Below, one piece after another: positions 24,878 through 32,919 of a stretch of 45,457 nucleotides of DNA; the first letter of the stretch is position 1, and the number at the start of each line of letters is the position of its first letter. The stretch lies in contig JAFVBO010000076.1 of the NCBI GenBank assembly GCA_017479935.1, positions 1 to 45,457 on the forward strand, written 5' to 3'. Under the pieces are notes generated by a model that saw nothing but the letters and a program-made list of their open reading frames with translations, had not been told where the DNA came from and searched no databases. Both the position numbers and the translations under genes were made by a program. Source of the DNA: Lachnospiraceae bacterium (GTDB lineage Bacteria; Bacillota; Clostridia; Lachnospirales; Lachnospiraceae).

Positions 24878-26179
24878 ATGTCATATACAGTAGGCATCAT
24901 CAAGACGAAATTTTTGTGTTTTCTTAAATCGCTCAATCCCTCCGATGTGGCAAAGGATCCTGACCGTGATTTTTCACGGCACAGGATATTCACCATCGAG
25001 AAGATCCTTCTGACGCTTATTCTATGGGGCAGAGACTGCCTTACTACTGAAATGCGGAAAATGTTTCGTACATGTAAGGGTTGTGAGCCAGTGAAATCTG
25101 CCTTTGTGCAACAACGTGCGAAGCTTTCAGAAAGCGCTATGTCCTTTGTCTTTCATGCATTCAATAGCATGTTTCCTTTTCAGAAAACGCTGAATGGAGT
25201 GCACATTTTGGCGGCCGATGGCTCAGATCAGAACATCCCGCCGGATGGCAAAGACAGCCCATCCTATATCTCGTATGGCAGCCGTAAAGGAGGTTATTTC
25301 CAGAACCACCTGAACACGGTATACGACGTGCTGGAACAAAGGTTTGTAGACATTCTCATCCAGGCAAGAGGCGTGGTCAACGAAACGGCAGCTTTGATCG
25401 ATATGGTCCTTCGAAATCCTATCAAGGAGACCTGCCTGTTCATTATGGACCGAGGGTATAACTGTTTTGAACTGATGGCTTCCATTAAGGAAACAGGAAA
25501 TTACTTTTTGATCCGCGCCAAGGATGTGGGATGTGGTTCCATTGTTGACTGCTTTGAGCTTCCTGAAAAGGACGAATACGATATCGATCAAAAATTTTTT
25601 ATTGCCAAAAGCCGGAAGAGCACATCCAGCAAAGATGCAGGATTTAAACTCATTGGAAAAAAACAGCACTTCCGCTATCTGAACGAAACAAAGCCCTCAG
25701 ATACATACATTCTGCCGTTTCGGTTGGTGAAAATCAAACTGAGCAATGAACACTATGAATATTTGGTGACAAACCTTCCACGGGAAAAGTTCGAGTTATC
25801 CATGATGAAACATCTTTACCATTTGCGCTGGGACACCGAAGAGGCATACTTTATGTTAAAATACAAAGCCAACCTGGTGTATCACCATAGCCGAAAGAAA
25901 GAGTTCATCATTCAGGAAACATACGCGCGACTGATCCTGTATAACCTGACTTCTCTTTTGATATCATGCGTCAAAGTGCCTGAAAAAGACACGAAATATA
26001 AATATAATATCAACAAGACACAAGCTTTTATAACGAGTCGTCAGTTTTTTGCAGATGAACTAACCGATGCGGAGGCGGTGAGGGAACTCTTGCGATACCT
26101 CACGCCAATACGACCAGACAGAACCTACCCGAGAAAGGTACGATCGCAAAGTCTGACACCATTAAACAACAGAAACTAA
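24878..26179 (+). CDS. IS4-family DDE transposase
   Basis: 433 residues. DDE residues are visible: Asp in LAADGSDQNIP, Asp in FIMDRGYNCFEL, and Glu within the IS4 signature Y-x2-R-x3-E-x6-K (YHLRWDTEEAYFMLK). The beta-strand insertion domain lies between the second Asp and the Glu, as in IS231/IS50 relatives. Start ATG 24878 has GGGGAGG at 8 bp; an in-frame GTG at 24869 overlaps that site. The frame is uninterrupted, so the protein is probably active. Confidence 0.93.
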   Translation: MSYTVGIIKTKFLCFLKSLNPSDVAKDPDRDFSRHRIFTIEKILLTLILWGRDCLTTEMRKMFRTCKGCEPVKSAFVQQRAKLSESAMSFVFHAFNSMFPFQKTLNGVHILAADGSDQNIPPDGKDSPSYISYGSRKGGYFQNHLNTVYDVLEQRFVDILIQARGVVNETAALIDMVLRNPIKETCLFIMDRGYNCFELMASIKETGNYFLIRAKDVGCGSIVDCFELPEKDEYDIDQKFFIAKSRKSTSSKDAGFKLIGKKQHFRYLNETKPSDTYILPFRLVKIKLSNEHYEYLVTNLPREKFELSMMKHLYHLRWDTEEAYFMLKYKANLVYHHSRKKEFIIQETYARLILYNLTSLLISCVKVPEKDTKYKYNINKTQAFITSRQFFADELTDAEAVRELLRYLTPIRPDRTYPRKVRSQSLTPLNNRN

Positions 26180-26206
26180 CGGCATAATCGAAACGATATG
26201 TTTTCA

Positions 26207-26245
26207 TCAGCAGGACAAGCCTGCTTGTTTGCTGACCCTATTTTT
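26207..26245 (+). terminator. Terminator after the IS transposase
   Basis: TCAGCAGGACAAGC (26207-26220) pairs with GCTTGTTTGCTGA (26223-26235), followed by CCCTATTTTT. The remaining 230 bp to the IS right end has no gene, only short repeats of GCGCGAGC and an ACGTCTGC/GCAGACGT inverted pair. Confidence 0.6.
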
Positions 26246-26478
26246 CGGCATTTGGGACGCATACGTTGGGCAGTAGTGAACGGGTACTGCTGGTGTTGTC
26301 AATGAGAAGGGCTTAAAGCCCATCTCATCATATATTTGTGTAAAGTTGAAAATATACCAACGTCTGCAGAGCGCGAGCGGGATGTAACTTTAAAGCCTAT
26401 ACAGATGTAGATTAGCGCGAGCAGACGTCAGCAAAACGGACAAGGGGGCGGGAATGTCCCTTTAACTGAATGACATTG

Positions 26479-26546
26479 GGACGGGCCTGTGTCACAAAAG
26501 CTGACAGTTGTCAGCTTTTATGACACAGACCCGTCCCCTGTCACAC
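26479..26546. repeat. Right half of palindromic repeat copy 4
   Basis: It begins with the duplicated GGACGGGCC and continues TGTGTCAC, then CTGACAG/CTGTCAG-type stems and an inverted unit ending CCGTCCCCTGTCACAC. It lies between the IS and the 3' end of the aldehyde dehydrogenase gene. Confidence 0.88.
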
Positions 26547-26575
26547 TGCCGCGAGAACCGTCCCCTTCAGCCCGA

Positions 26576-27994
26576 TCATTTTTCAAATAAATCCAGCAGC
26601 TTTCTCTTCCACTCTCCCACCTTCCCGGAATACGGGTGCTCCCGCAGCGGCAGGTTGAAGCGTGTCTTTCCCCACAAAACCGTGGAAGGATGCGTAAACT
26701 CCCGGAATCCCCACTCCCCGTGGTAAGCTCCCATGCCCGAATGTCCGGTGCCGTTAAAAGGTACGCCTTTCACCATCATGTGGATGCAGACTTCATTTAC
26801 GCAGCCGCCGCCGTACTGCAGCGTGCTCATCACGTTCTTCGCCCACTTTTTGTCGGACGTAAACAGATACATGGACAGCGGATGCTCCCGGTCGGCGATC
26901 ACATCCAACACATGGTCCACTTCCGCGTCCTTGTACGGCACCACTGGCAGTAGCGGACAAAACAGCTCGTGCCGGACAATCTCTTCCTCTTCCTTCACCG
27001 GGTAGATCACGGTCGGGGAAAAGCGGCATTCCTTCCTGTCCCCGCGCCCGCCAAAGCGGATGCGGTCCTTGTATTCTTCGCACAGCCGCTCGCACTTTTC
27101 GTACACGGACATGGTGATCAGCTTCGGATAGTCCGGATTCTCCTCCGGTTTTTCGCCCAGCTGGCGGATAAATTCGCGCTTCAACTCCAGAAGGAACTCC
27201 TCCGCCACCTCCTCGGCCACGGCGATCTGGTTGATATTGATGCAGATCTGCCCGGCGTTACAGCTCTTAAAAAAGGCAATTTTCCTTGCCGCGTCCTTGA
27301 GGTCGGCGTCCTGGCGAATGATGCACCAGTTTCCGGTCTCACCGCCCAATTCCAGCGCCACAGGGGTCAGGTTTGCGGAGGCTTCCGCCATCACATGCTT
27401 CGCCACGGCCGGAGATCCGGTGTAAAAGATCTTGTCAAACCGCTCTTTCAGGCACATGTCCGCCACGTCATGGCCGCCGTCCAGTAACGTAATATATTCT
27501 TCCGGGAACGTCTTCGCGATCAGTTCCTGCAAGGCTTTCGTGCTGGCAGCCGACTTGGAGCTGGCTTTTAAGACCGCCGTATTGCCGCCACAGATGCTGG
27601 CTGCTAATACTCCCAGCGTCAGCACGACCGGGAAGTTAAACGGGCTAATGATCAGCGTCACGCCATAGGGCATTTTATAGACGGTAGTTATGGTGCTCGG
27701 AAAGCACATGAGGCCGCTGAAATGCCGCTCCGGCTTCGCCCATTTTTTGAGGCCATGGATAATCTCGTTAATCTCCACGACAACCGGCCCGATATCGCAC
27801 AGATACGCTTCCATCGGGCTTTTCCTTAAGTCCTCGTAGAGTGCTTTCTGAAGCGCTTCCTTATTTTCCCGCAGCGCTGCCTTTAGTTTCCTTAACTGAG
27901 CAATCCTCCAGTTCACATCCAGCGTCGCGCCTGTCCGAAAGAAAGCTCGCTGTTTTCGTATGATTTCCTGTATGTTTTCCTGTGTATAGGGCAT
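26576..27994 (-). CDS. NAD(P)-dependent aldehyde dehydrogenase (class 3-like)
   Basis: 472 residues, the length of short ALDH family members. Landmarks are SPFNFP with Asn120, catalytic base Glu215 in ELGGE, and the nucleophile Cys251 in NAGQICIN. The usual Lys of ELGGK is replaced by Glu219, an oddity in a very conserved stretch. It oxidises aldehydes to acids through a thio-hemiacetal. The gene starts 17 bp after the iron alcohol dehydrogenase gene and uses a GGGGAAGGG ribosome binding site. The pair could interconvert an alcohol, aldehyde and acid; the substrate is unknown. Confidence 0.92.
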   Translation of the reverse strand: MPYTQENIQEIIRKQRAFFRTGATLDVNWRIAQLRKLKAALRENKEALQKALYEDLRKSPMEAYLCDIGPVVVEINEIIHGLKKWAKPERHFSGLMCFPSTITTVYKMPYGVTLIISPFNFPVVLTLGVLAASICGGNTAVLKASSKSAASTKALQELIAKTFPEEYITLLDGGHDVADMCLKERFDKIFYTGSPAVAKHVMAEASANLTPVALELGGETGNWCIIRQDADLKDAARKIAFFKSCNAGQICININQIAVAEEVAEEFLLELKREFIRQLGEKPEENPDYPKLITMSVYEKCERLCEEYKDRIRFGGRGDRKECRFSPTVIYPVKEEEEIVRHELFCPLLPVVPYKDAEVDHVLDVIADREHPLSMYLFTSDKKWAKNVMSTLQYGGGCVNEVCIHMMVKGVPFNGTGHSGMGAYHGEWGFREFTHPSTVLWGKTRFNLPLREHPYSGKVGEWKRKLLDLFEK

Positions 27995-28011
27995 GTTCCC
28001 TTCCCCTCTTT

Positions 28012-29355
28012 TTAATACCCTCTCCGGATCTGATCTAACAGCATCCGGATATCTGCGTCCGTAAAAGTGATCGTCGGGGAATAATTGATGGAATCCAGAT
28101 CAATCATCTCCGTCAGCCGTTCATAATCCTCTGTCTTTACATGCGGACAGCCCTCCGGGAGGCCACACTTTTTCAGCAGCTGTTTGAAAGCCAAAAGCAG
28201 CTTGTCGGCGGCTTCGACGTCAGAATCCGTATCTTCCGCCAGGTGGCAATACCGCGCAAGCGCAGCCATCTCTTCATAACGCAGATTCTCCTGCGCTGCC
28301 ACGATGGGAAGCAGGCACCAGGCGATGGCCTTTCCGTGGGGGATGTGGTAGAGCGCGCCGATCGAATGGGCGAAAGCATGCACATACCCGGCCAACTGCG
28401 TGTTAATCGCATTGCCGCCGTAGTGCGCCGCCAGGAGCATGGCCTGAAGGGTCTCATGATATGCAGCGGTGCTTGAGGCTGTGCCAGCCTCCTTTCCGTT
28501 CTGTGCCGATGCGCCTTCTTTGTCTGTCAACTCCTCGGGCAGGCATGCGCTTTCTTCCCTTCCCTGCTCCCTTGGCAGGCATGCGCCTTTCTCCAGATCC
28601 GCCCTGTCAAGCAGCCGCAGCAGATTTTCCATTACCAGACGCACACATTCCCGGCTCTTAAAGACATCTTCTTCCGATGACTCCACATCCGCCAGGCACC
28701 CTTCCAGTCCGTGACTTAAGGCATCGATGGCGCACCAGACCGTGACGTTTAGCGGCGCCGAGGCGATCAGCTCACTGTCCAAAATCACATGCTCGACATG
28801 CAGGCCAATGATCACCGTCGCGCCCTTCACGCCCTTTTCATTCATCACCACAACGCCTACCGTGCTCTCCGCGCCGGTTCCCGCCGTGCTGGGGATATTG
28901 ATCATGGGGATTGACCCGCCCTCCGCCAGCGCAAACTTGTGCAGATAATGCTGGATCGGCAGGTTTGGGTGCCTGCTGCTGGCCGCGATCACCTTCCCAC
29001 TGTCCAGGACCGAACCGCCGCCAAGCGCCACGATACAATCTGCGCCGCATTCCAGCGCCGCCTGTCGTCCGGCCTCCACAATTGCAATGGTAGGTTCCGA
29101 ATTGATGTCGGAAAACACCGTGCAGCGGATGCCCTCCTTTTCCAGCGATTCCTGTACTTTCTTATGAAACCCGAGCCCGTAAAGGGTCTGATCCGTCACA
29201 AGGAGCACCGATTTGTAGCCGGCCTTTGCCGCCAAAGCCCCCGCCTGCGCCCTGGATCCAAAGCCTTCCGTTAAGACGGGTTCCGGCAGCGGAGCAATTT
29301 TGATTACCGCGCCCGGCACTTTTCGAATTGATTTTCTTCCCAGATAAAAAGCCAT
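28012..29355 (-). CDS. Iron-containing alcohol dehydrogenase with repeat-expanded insertion
   Basis: 447 residues. The cofactor-binding GGGSVLDSGKVIAA (112-125) and metal ligands Asp211 and His215 (AIDALSHGLEG) plus His326 and His340 (HAFAHSIGALYHIPHG) are all present, so it should be active in NAD(P)-linked alcohol/aldehyde interconversion. Residues about 253-297 form a low-complexity insertion of 12-residue units (EKGACLPREQGR, EESACLPEELTD, then a degenerate one) that the family lacks. It is encoded by a 36-bp tandem repeat between the last domain helices. Start ATG 29355 has AAAGGAAG upstream; an ATG at 29376 has no ribosome binding site. It is the first gene of an operon with the aldehyde dehydrogenase. 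Confidence 0.92.
   Translation of the reverse strand: MAFYLGRKSIRKVPGAVIKIAPLPEPVLTEGFGSRAQAGALAAKAGYKSVLLVTDQTLYGLGFHKKVQESLEKEGIRCTVFSDINSEPTIAIVEAGRQAALECGADCIVALGGGSVLDSGKVIAASSRHPNLPIQHYLHKFALAEGGSIPMINIPSTAGTGAESTVGVVVMNEKGVKGATVIIGLHVEHVILDSELIASAPLNVTVWCAIDALSHGLEGCLADVESSEEDVFKSRECVRLVMENLLRLLDRADLEKGACLPREQGREESACLPEELTDKEGASAQNGKEAGTASSTAAYHETLQAMLLAAHYGGNAINTQLAGYVHAFAHSIGALYHIPHGKAIAWCLLPIVAAQENLRYEEMAALARYCHLAEDTDSDVEAADKLLLAFKQLLKKCGLPEGCPHVKTEDYERLTEMIDLDSINYSPTITFTDADIRMLLDQIRRGY
28503..28610. repeat. 36-bp minisatellite inside the iron alcohol dehydrogenase gene
   Basis: ATGCGC-centred units recur at 28509, 28545 and 28581, exactly 36 bp apart. The last two share GGCAGGCATGCGC (28538 and 28574) and CTTTCT/CCTTTCT after it. 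The period is in frame (12 codons). Confidence 0.85.
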
Positions 29356-29387
29356 AGTGATACTTCCTTTTCCCATTTCTTTGGCTT

Positions 29388-29416
29388 AGTATAGACTCTT
29401 TTCAGGCAAAATTCAA
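29388..29416 (-). promoter_or_regulatory. Promoter of the alcohol/aldehyde dehydrogenase operon
   Basis: On the minus strand TTGAAT (29416-29411) and TATACT (29393-29388) with 17 bp spacing, about 30 bp upstream of ATG 29355. Confidence 0.65.
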
Positions 29417-29444
29417 CCGTGCGCTCCCTTTTGTCCGATTTTCA

Positions 29445-29473
29445 TTGCGTTTCTTGCCTTCCCGGGCTATACT
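29445..29473 (+). promoter_or_regulatory. Promoter of the metallo-beta-lactamase-fold gene
   Basis: TTGCGT (29445-29450) and TATACT (29468-29473) with 17 bp spacing, divergent from the dehydrogenase promoter and about 30 bp before the start codon. Confidence 0.65.
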
Positions 29474-29505
29474 GAAATAGAATAGGTAAGAACAGGAGGG
29501 ATGAA

Positions 29506-30294
29506 ATGAACGTCACTTTTATACACCACAGCTCCTTTCTGGTGGAGGAAGCCTCCGTCTTCCTTCTGTTTGACTACACGGAAGGCCAGATCCCGCCGCT
29601 CCCGAAGGATGCGCCGCTCTATGTGCTGGCAAGCCATGGCCACGGGGATCACTTTTCCCCTGCGATCTTTGCTCTCGCAAAGGAGCACCCGAATGTCCGG
29701 TTTCTTCTCTCGTCGGACATTCCACTTGAGGCCATTCCGGAGGAGTATCGAAATGAACCGGACATGAAGGAAACTCTGTCACCAGACTTGCACAGATGCA
29801 AACCGGACATTGCGACTGTTCCGCAGCCGGGCGGGCATAGAACAAGTCCGGACATTGTGACCTTTCTGCAGCCGGGCGAAATCTGGAAGGACAACCTGCT
29901 GCAAGTGGAAACCTTCGCCTCCAACGACCAGGGCATCGCTTTCTGGTGCACCGTAGGGGACCGACAGATCTACCATGCCGGAGACTTAAACAATTGGTTC
30001 TGGGAAGGGGATGAGGAAGATCTGCGCCTGCAGGAACTGTACCGTATCGAATTGCAGAAGATGGCCGGGCGGACGGCGGACGCAGCTTTCGTGCCCTTAG
30101 ATCCCCGGCTGGGAGACGCGTTTTTCTTAGGCGTCGACGATTTCATGCGCTACGTCAAGGTCAAAAACCTCTTTCCCATGCACTTCTGGGGGGATTTTTC
30201 CGTGTCAGAGCGCCTGATAAAGCTCCCCTGCACCGAAGGCTACCGGCATCTGATCCGTGCGATCCATCGGGATGGGGAGTGCTTTACTGTTTGA
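29506..30294 (+). CDS. Metallo-beta-lactamase-fold hydrolase with 15-residue repeat insertion
   Basis: 262 residues. The metal-binding motif HGHGDH (44-49) follows LASH. Later HAGDLNNWFW and PMHFWGDF supply further ligands, as in UlaG-like MBL-fold hydrolases. Between FLLSS (about residue 69) and the conserved EIWKDNLLQVETFASNDQGIAFW-type segment, four 15-residue units begin SDIP, PDMK, PDIA and PDIV. They probably lengthen a surface loop. The first unit may be native and the others copies. The substrate is unknown. AGGAGGGATGA-type ribosome binding site just upstream of ATG 29506. Confidence 0.85.
   Translation: MNVTFIHHSSFLVEEASVFLLFDYTEGQIPPLPKDAPLYVLASHGHGDHFSPAIFALAKEHPNVRFLLSSDIPLEAIPEEYRNEPDMKETLSPDLHRCKPDIATVPQPGGHRTSPDIVTFLQPGEIWKDNLLQVETFASNDQGIAFWCTVGDRQIYHAGDLNNWFWEGDEEDLRLQELYRIELQKMAGRTADAAFVPLDPRLGDAFFLGVDDFMRYVKVKNLFPMHFWGDFSVSERLIKLPCTEGYRHLIRAIHRDGECFTV
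29713..29892 (+). repeat. 45-bp minisatellite inside the MBL-fold gene
   Basis: CGGACAT recurs with units starting at 29713, 29758, 29803 and 29848, exactly 45 bp apart and in frame. The last two units are highly similar over 31 bp (CCGGACATTG...GCAGCCGGGCG), suggesting the most recent duplication. Confidence 0.9.
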
Positions 30295-30391
30295 TTAACC
30301 ATCCGTTTCATCCAACTACGGATGATCAACTCCGCATGAGGGTTTTATAAACCACTATCACATTGCACTTTACAAGACAGGAGGATGTTGC

Positions 30392-30763
30392 ATGAAATTC
30401 CGTTTTGCCCACAACAACTTCAATGTCATGGATCTGGAAAAGTCCATGAAATTCTACGAGGAAGCCCTCGGCCTCAAAGAGGTTCGCCGAAAAACGGCGG
30501 CCGACGGGCACTTTATCATCGTCTACTTAGGAGACGGCGAATCCAAACATCAACTGGAGCTCACCTGGCTGCGCGACTGGGACAAGGACCACTATGACCT
30601 GGGCGACGATGAATTCCACCTGGCTTTTACGGTGGACGATATGGAAGCAGCCCACAAAAAACATGAGGAAATGGGCTGCATCTGCTTTGAAAACCCGGAG
30701 ATGGGCATCTATTTCATCTCGGATCCGGATGACTACTGGCTGGAGATTATTCCCGAGAGGTAG
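30392..30763 (+). CDS. VOC-family protein, glyoxalase I-like
   Basis: 123 residues, the size of a bacterial glyoxalase I subunit. The two beta-alpha-beta-beta-beta halves supply a His/Glu/His/Glu metal set: His7 (FAHNNF), Glu in HQLELTW, His in FHLAF and Glu in WLEIIPE. It may isomerise the methylglyoxal-thiol hemithioacetal; other VOC activities are possible. ACAGGAGGATG provides the ribosome binding site. Monocistronic, closed by a terminator. Confidence 0.88.
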   Translation: MKFRFAHNNFNVMDLEKSMKFYEEALGLKEVRRKTAADGHFIIVYLGDGESKHQLELTWLRDWDKDHYDLGDDEFHLAFTVDDMEAAHKKHEEMGCICFENPEMGIYFISDPDDYWLEIIPER

Positions 30764-30797
30764 AGCTGCACAAAGGATAAAATGGATATATTGAGAA

Positions 30798-30828
30798 AGA
30801 GGTTCAACTATGGTTGAGCCTCTTTTTT
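30798..30828 (+). terminator. Intrinsic terminator after the VOC gene
   Basis: AGAGGTTCAAC (30798-30808) pairs with GTTGAGCCTCT (30813-30823) across TATG, followed by a run of T. Confidence 0.88.
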
Positions 30829-30835
30829 ATTTAAA

Positions 30836-30873
30836 TTCGCGGACAAAAAAGCCTGATTCGCGGACAAAAAGCC
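30836..30873. repeat. Tandem 17-18 bp direct repeat
   Basis: TTCGCGGACAAAAAAGCC (30836-30853) is repeated as TTCGCGGACAAAAAGCC (30857-30873) with a 3-bp spacer, just after the terminator. Function unknown; possibly an operator or slippage product. Confidence 0.8.
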
Positions 30874-30896
30874 ATGTCGTTTAGGAGGATACTATA

Positions 30897-31088
30897 CTGC
30901 TTCATAAAAGAAAGTGCTTTCTACGGAATGAAAATTATACGAATTATAATGATTATGAAATACGCAGTATCACGAGCGGCATGCACTGGTTCAATACTTA
31001 CGACCAGCAAAATCATACAGCTGTTATGATCCGTCAGGTCAACCGGTATACCCTGTGGGTTATTTACAGATTTAGTTATGTATATTAA
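30897..31088 (+). CDS. Possible 63-residue protein with a CTG start, or a gene remnant
   Basis: In the 444-bp gap between the VOC and XRE genes, AGGAGG (30883-30888) lies 8 bp before a CTG codon. This opens a 63-codon frame containing HWFNTYDQQNHTAVMIRQ and NRYTLWVIYRFSYVY, ending at TAA 31086. No ATG or GTG follows within the usual distance. The composition looks coding-like but no family is recognised. It could be a rare CTG-initiated small protein, or the damaged end of a longer gene. The rest of the gap (31089-31207) is AT-rich with no visible gene. Confidence 0.3.
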   Translation: MLHKRKCFLRNENYTNYNDYEIRSITSGMHWFNTYDQQNHTAVMIRQVNRYTLWVIYRFSYVY

Positions 31089-31207
31089 AATCTGTACCAA
31101 TTGTTTCTATTTTTCATCCATGGCACATCATAGGTGAACAGCAGTTTTATTTTAATATTTATTGTTTACTTTTCAAACATAGAAATGAAAGAAAGGAACA
31201 CAACATC

Positions 31208-31588
31208 ATGGACCAGTTATCCATATCAGACATCGATTATCTTGCTCTTGGATGTCGCATCAAAAGCGCACGCAAGCGTTTAGGGTTGACACAAGCGCAG
31301 CTGGCTCAGGCAGCGCAACTCGCGACCAACAACATCTCCAACATAGAGCGCGGACAAAAAAGAGTCTCTCTTGGAAAACTGGTACAGATTGCGAACGTGC
31401 TCGGCGTTGGGGTTGATGAATTACTCTGTGACAGCTTGGTCTCCGGCGAAAAGATCTATGAAAAAAGGACCGACTCACTGCTGGAAGATCTTTCGCGCGA
31501 TGAGCGGGAATATGCCATGCGTATGCTGGAATACACCATTCGGTGCATGCAGGGATATTCCATTCATCGGGTCGGTAATAGAAACTAA
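31208..31588 (+). CDS. XRE-family helix-turn-helix regulator
   Basis: 126 residues. The HTH_3 domain (about 15-70) reads IKSARKRLGLTQAQLAQAAQLATNNISNIERGQKRVSLGKL, a classic Cro/C1-type fold. The C-terminal third is helical and may dimerise. GAAAGGAAC lies upstream of ATG 31208, a weak ribosome binding site. It is followed 56 bp later by the FemAB-like gene, so it may regulate it, but no operator is evident. Confidence 0.88.
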   Translation: MDQLSISDIDYLALGCRIKSARKRLGLTQAQLAQAAQLATNNISNIERGQKRVSLGKLVQIANVLGVGVDELLCDSLVSGEKIYEKRTDSLLEDLSRDEREYAMRMLEYTIRCMQGYSIHRVGNRN

Positions 31589-31644
31589 ATGAAACAATTC
31601 ACGCTCATAATCATACAGGAAAACCGGAGGATAGATAGGAAGAA

Positions 31645-32733
31645 ATGTTTGAAATTTTAGAAAGAGATCAGTATGCTGAGTTTGAAAACTTCAATCTGCA
31701 CCACAAAAACGGCTCCTTTCTGCAGTCAATCCATTGGTCTTCAGTAAAGCAGAACTGGGGACAGGCCGTGGTTGTATCCCGCGATTTAAGCGGGGCGATA
31801 CGAGGTGGTATGAATATCATCACCCAGGAGTTGAAAGGCTATGGGAAGAACTATCTCTACGCAACGCGCGGACCCGTGATGGATTACGAGGATGAGGAAA
31901 CCTTCCAGGATTTAGTGGCAGGTGTATGTGAACTTTCCAAACGGCTGAACGGATTTCATTTCCGGATGGACCCTCCGGTCTTATCTGACAATCAGGCTTT
32001 CATCGAGATGGCGAAGCACTATGGCTTTGAGTACGATCCGACCACGGTTGACGGCGATACCATCCAGCGGCGCTGCAGCTACCAGCTCGATCTCACAAAG
32101 TTTCACGGAGATATAGATGCTCTGTTTGAGTCCTTCCATCCCAAGTGGCGTTACAATATACGCCTCGCCGCCAGAAAGGGCGTCGAATGCCGCATTTGCA
32201 GGGAGGAAGCCCTGGATGAATGGTACGCGCTATACAAAACGACCGGTCTGCGCGACAATTTTGTAAACCGGCCGATCAGCTATATCCGTCATTTCCTGGA
32301 GGCTTACGGGGAACACGCGCGTTTATATATGTGCTACTACGATAACAAACCTATATCCGGCGCTATCTGCACAAACTATGCAGGAAAAACCAGCTATGTC
32401 TATGGCGCGTCTTCCAACGAGGAAAGGCACCGCATGCCGAACCACCTGATGCAGTGGAACATGATGCTCTGGGCCATGGAAACAGGCTGCGATGTTTACG
32501 ATTTCCGCGAAATTCCGATGAACCTGGACCCGAACGGTTCCCAGTATGGCATTTATAAGTTTAAGCAGGGCTTTAACGGAGAAGTGGTCACCTATGCCAG
32601 CGAATTCAATTTGATCTTTGACCGGGCGGTTAAAGAGGCTTCCGATCAAGAGCGAATTCGGCAGGCCCAGGAAATTCAACGAATGAAGGCAGAAGAAAAA
32701 GCGAAGGCTTTGGGCGCAAAGGAGAAGAACTGA
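31645..32733 (+). CDS. FemAB/MurM-like peptidoglycan bridge peptidyltransferase
   Basis: 362 residues with two GNAT-like lobes. FLQSIHWSSVKQNWG near the N terminus, KYLYATRGPVMDY-type and FHPKWRYNIRLAARKGVE segments, and the final DVYDFREIPMNLDPNGSQYGIYKFKQGFNGEVV are the expected FemAB landmarks. Family knowledge: it adds amino acids from aminoacyl-tRNA to the peptidoglycan stem in the cytoplasm, on lipid II. The Lys/Glu-rich C-terminal helix (about 325-362) resembles tRNA-binding extensions. AGGAAGAA precedes ATG 31645. Likely co-transcribed with the XRE regulator. Confidence 0.9.
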   Translation: MFEILERDQYAEFENFNLHHKNGSFLQSIHWSSVKQNWGQAVVVSRDLSGAIRGGMNIITQELKGYGKNYLYATRGPVMDYEDEETFQDLVAGVCELSKRLNGFHFRMDPPVLSDNQAFIEMAKHYGFEYDPTTVDGDTIQRRCSYQLDLTKFHGDIDALFESFHPKWRYNIRLAARKGVECRICREEALDEWYALYKTTGLRDNFVNRPISYIRHFLEAYGEHARLYMCYYDNKPISGAICTNYAGKTSYVYGASSNEERHRMPNHLMQWNMMLWAMETGCDVYDFREIPMNLDPNGSQYGIYKFKQGFNGEVVTYASEFNLIFDRAVKEASDQERIRQAQEIQRMKAEEKAKALGAKEKN

Positions 32734-32789
32734 CAAGCCAAAAAGGCGAAGACATTAGAGAAGGAAACGGTTGATGGCTAAAGGCGGAT

Positions 32790-32827
32790 AAAGGCCGCCG
32801 CTTCCTTCGTGGCGCGGCGGCCTTTTT
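32790..32827 (+). terminator. Terminator after the FemAB-like gene
   Basis: AAAGGCCGCCGC (32790-32801) pairs with GCGGCGGCCTTT (32814-32825), ending in a T-run. A separate 12-bp perfect palindrome, GTGGCGCGCCAC (32828-32839), follows; together they separate convergent transcription units. Confidence 0.88.
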
Positions 32828-32919
32828 GTGGCGCGCCACGTACTCTGGCTTGTTGGTGTGACGCTTTCTGCGGGGCGCCCCAGCCTTTTCCTGGCCCGCG
32901 CCACGCATTCTTTTCAAAT

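Larger units (their letters stand above)
24056..26478 (+). mobile_element. IS4-family insertion sequence with accessory ORF
   Basis: About 2.42 kb, bounded by 17-bp terminal inverted repeats, CACTGTCATTCAGTTAA at the left and CAATGTCATTCAGTTAA (reverse complement) at the right, differing at one base. GGACGGGCC (24047-24055 and 26479-26487) is directly repeated outside; counting the ambiguous end base gives 9 or 10 bp, in line with the 10-12 bp duplications of IS231-like IS4 members. It contains an internal inverted repeat, two promoters, a small accessory ORF, the transposase gene and a terminator. Intact genes, clean ends and an undamaged duplication suggest a recent insertion. Confidence 0.92.
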
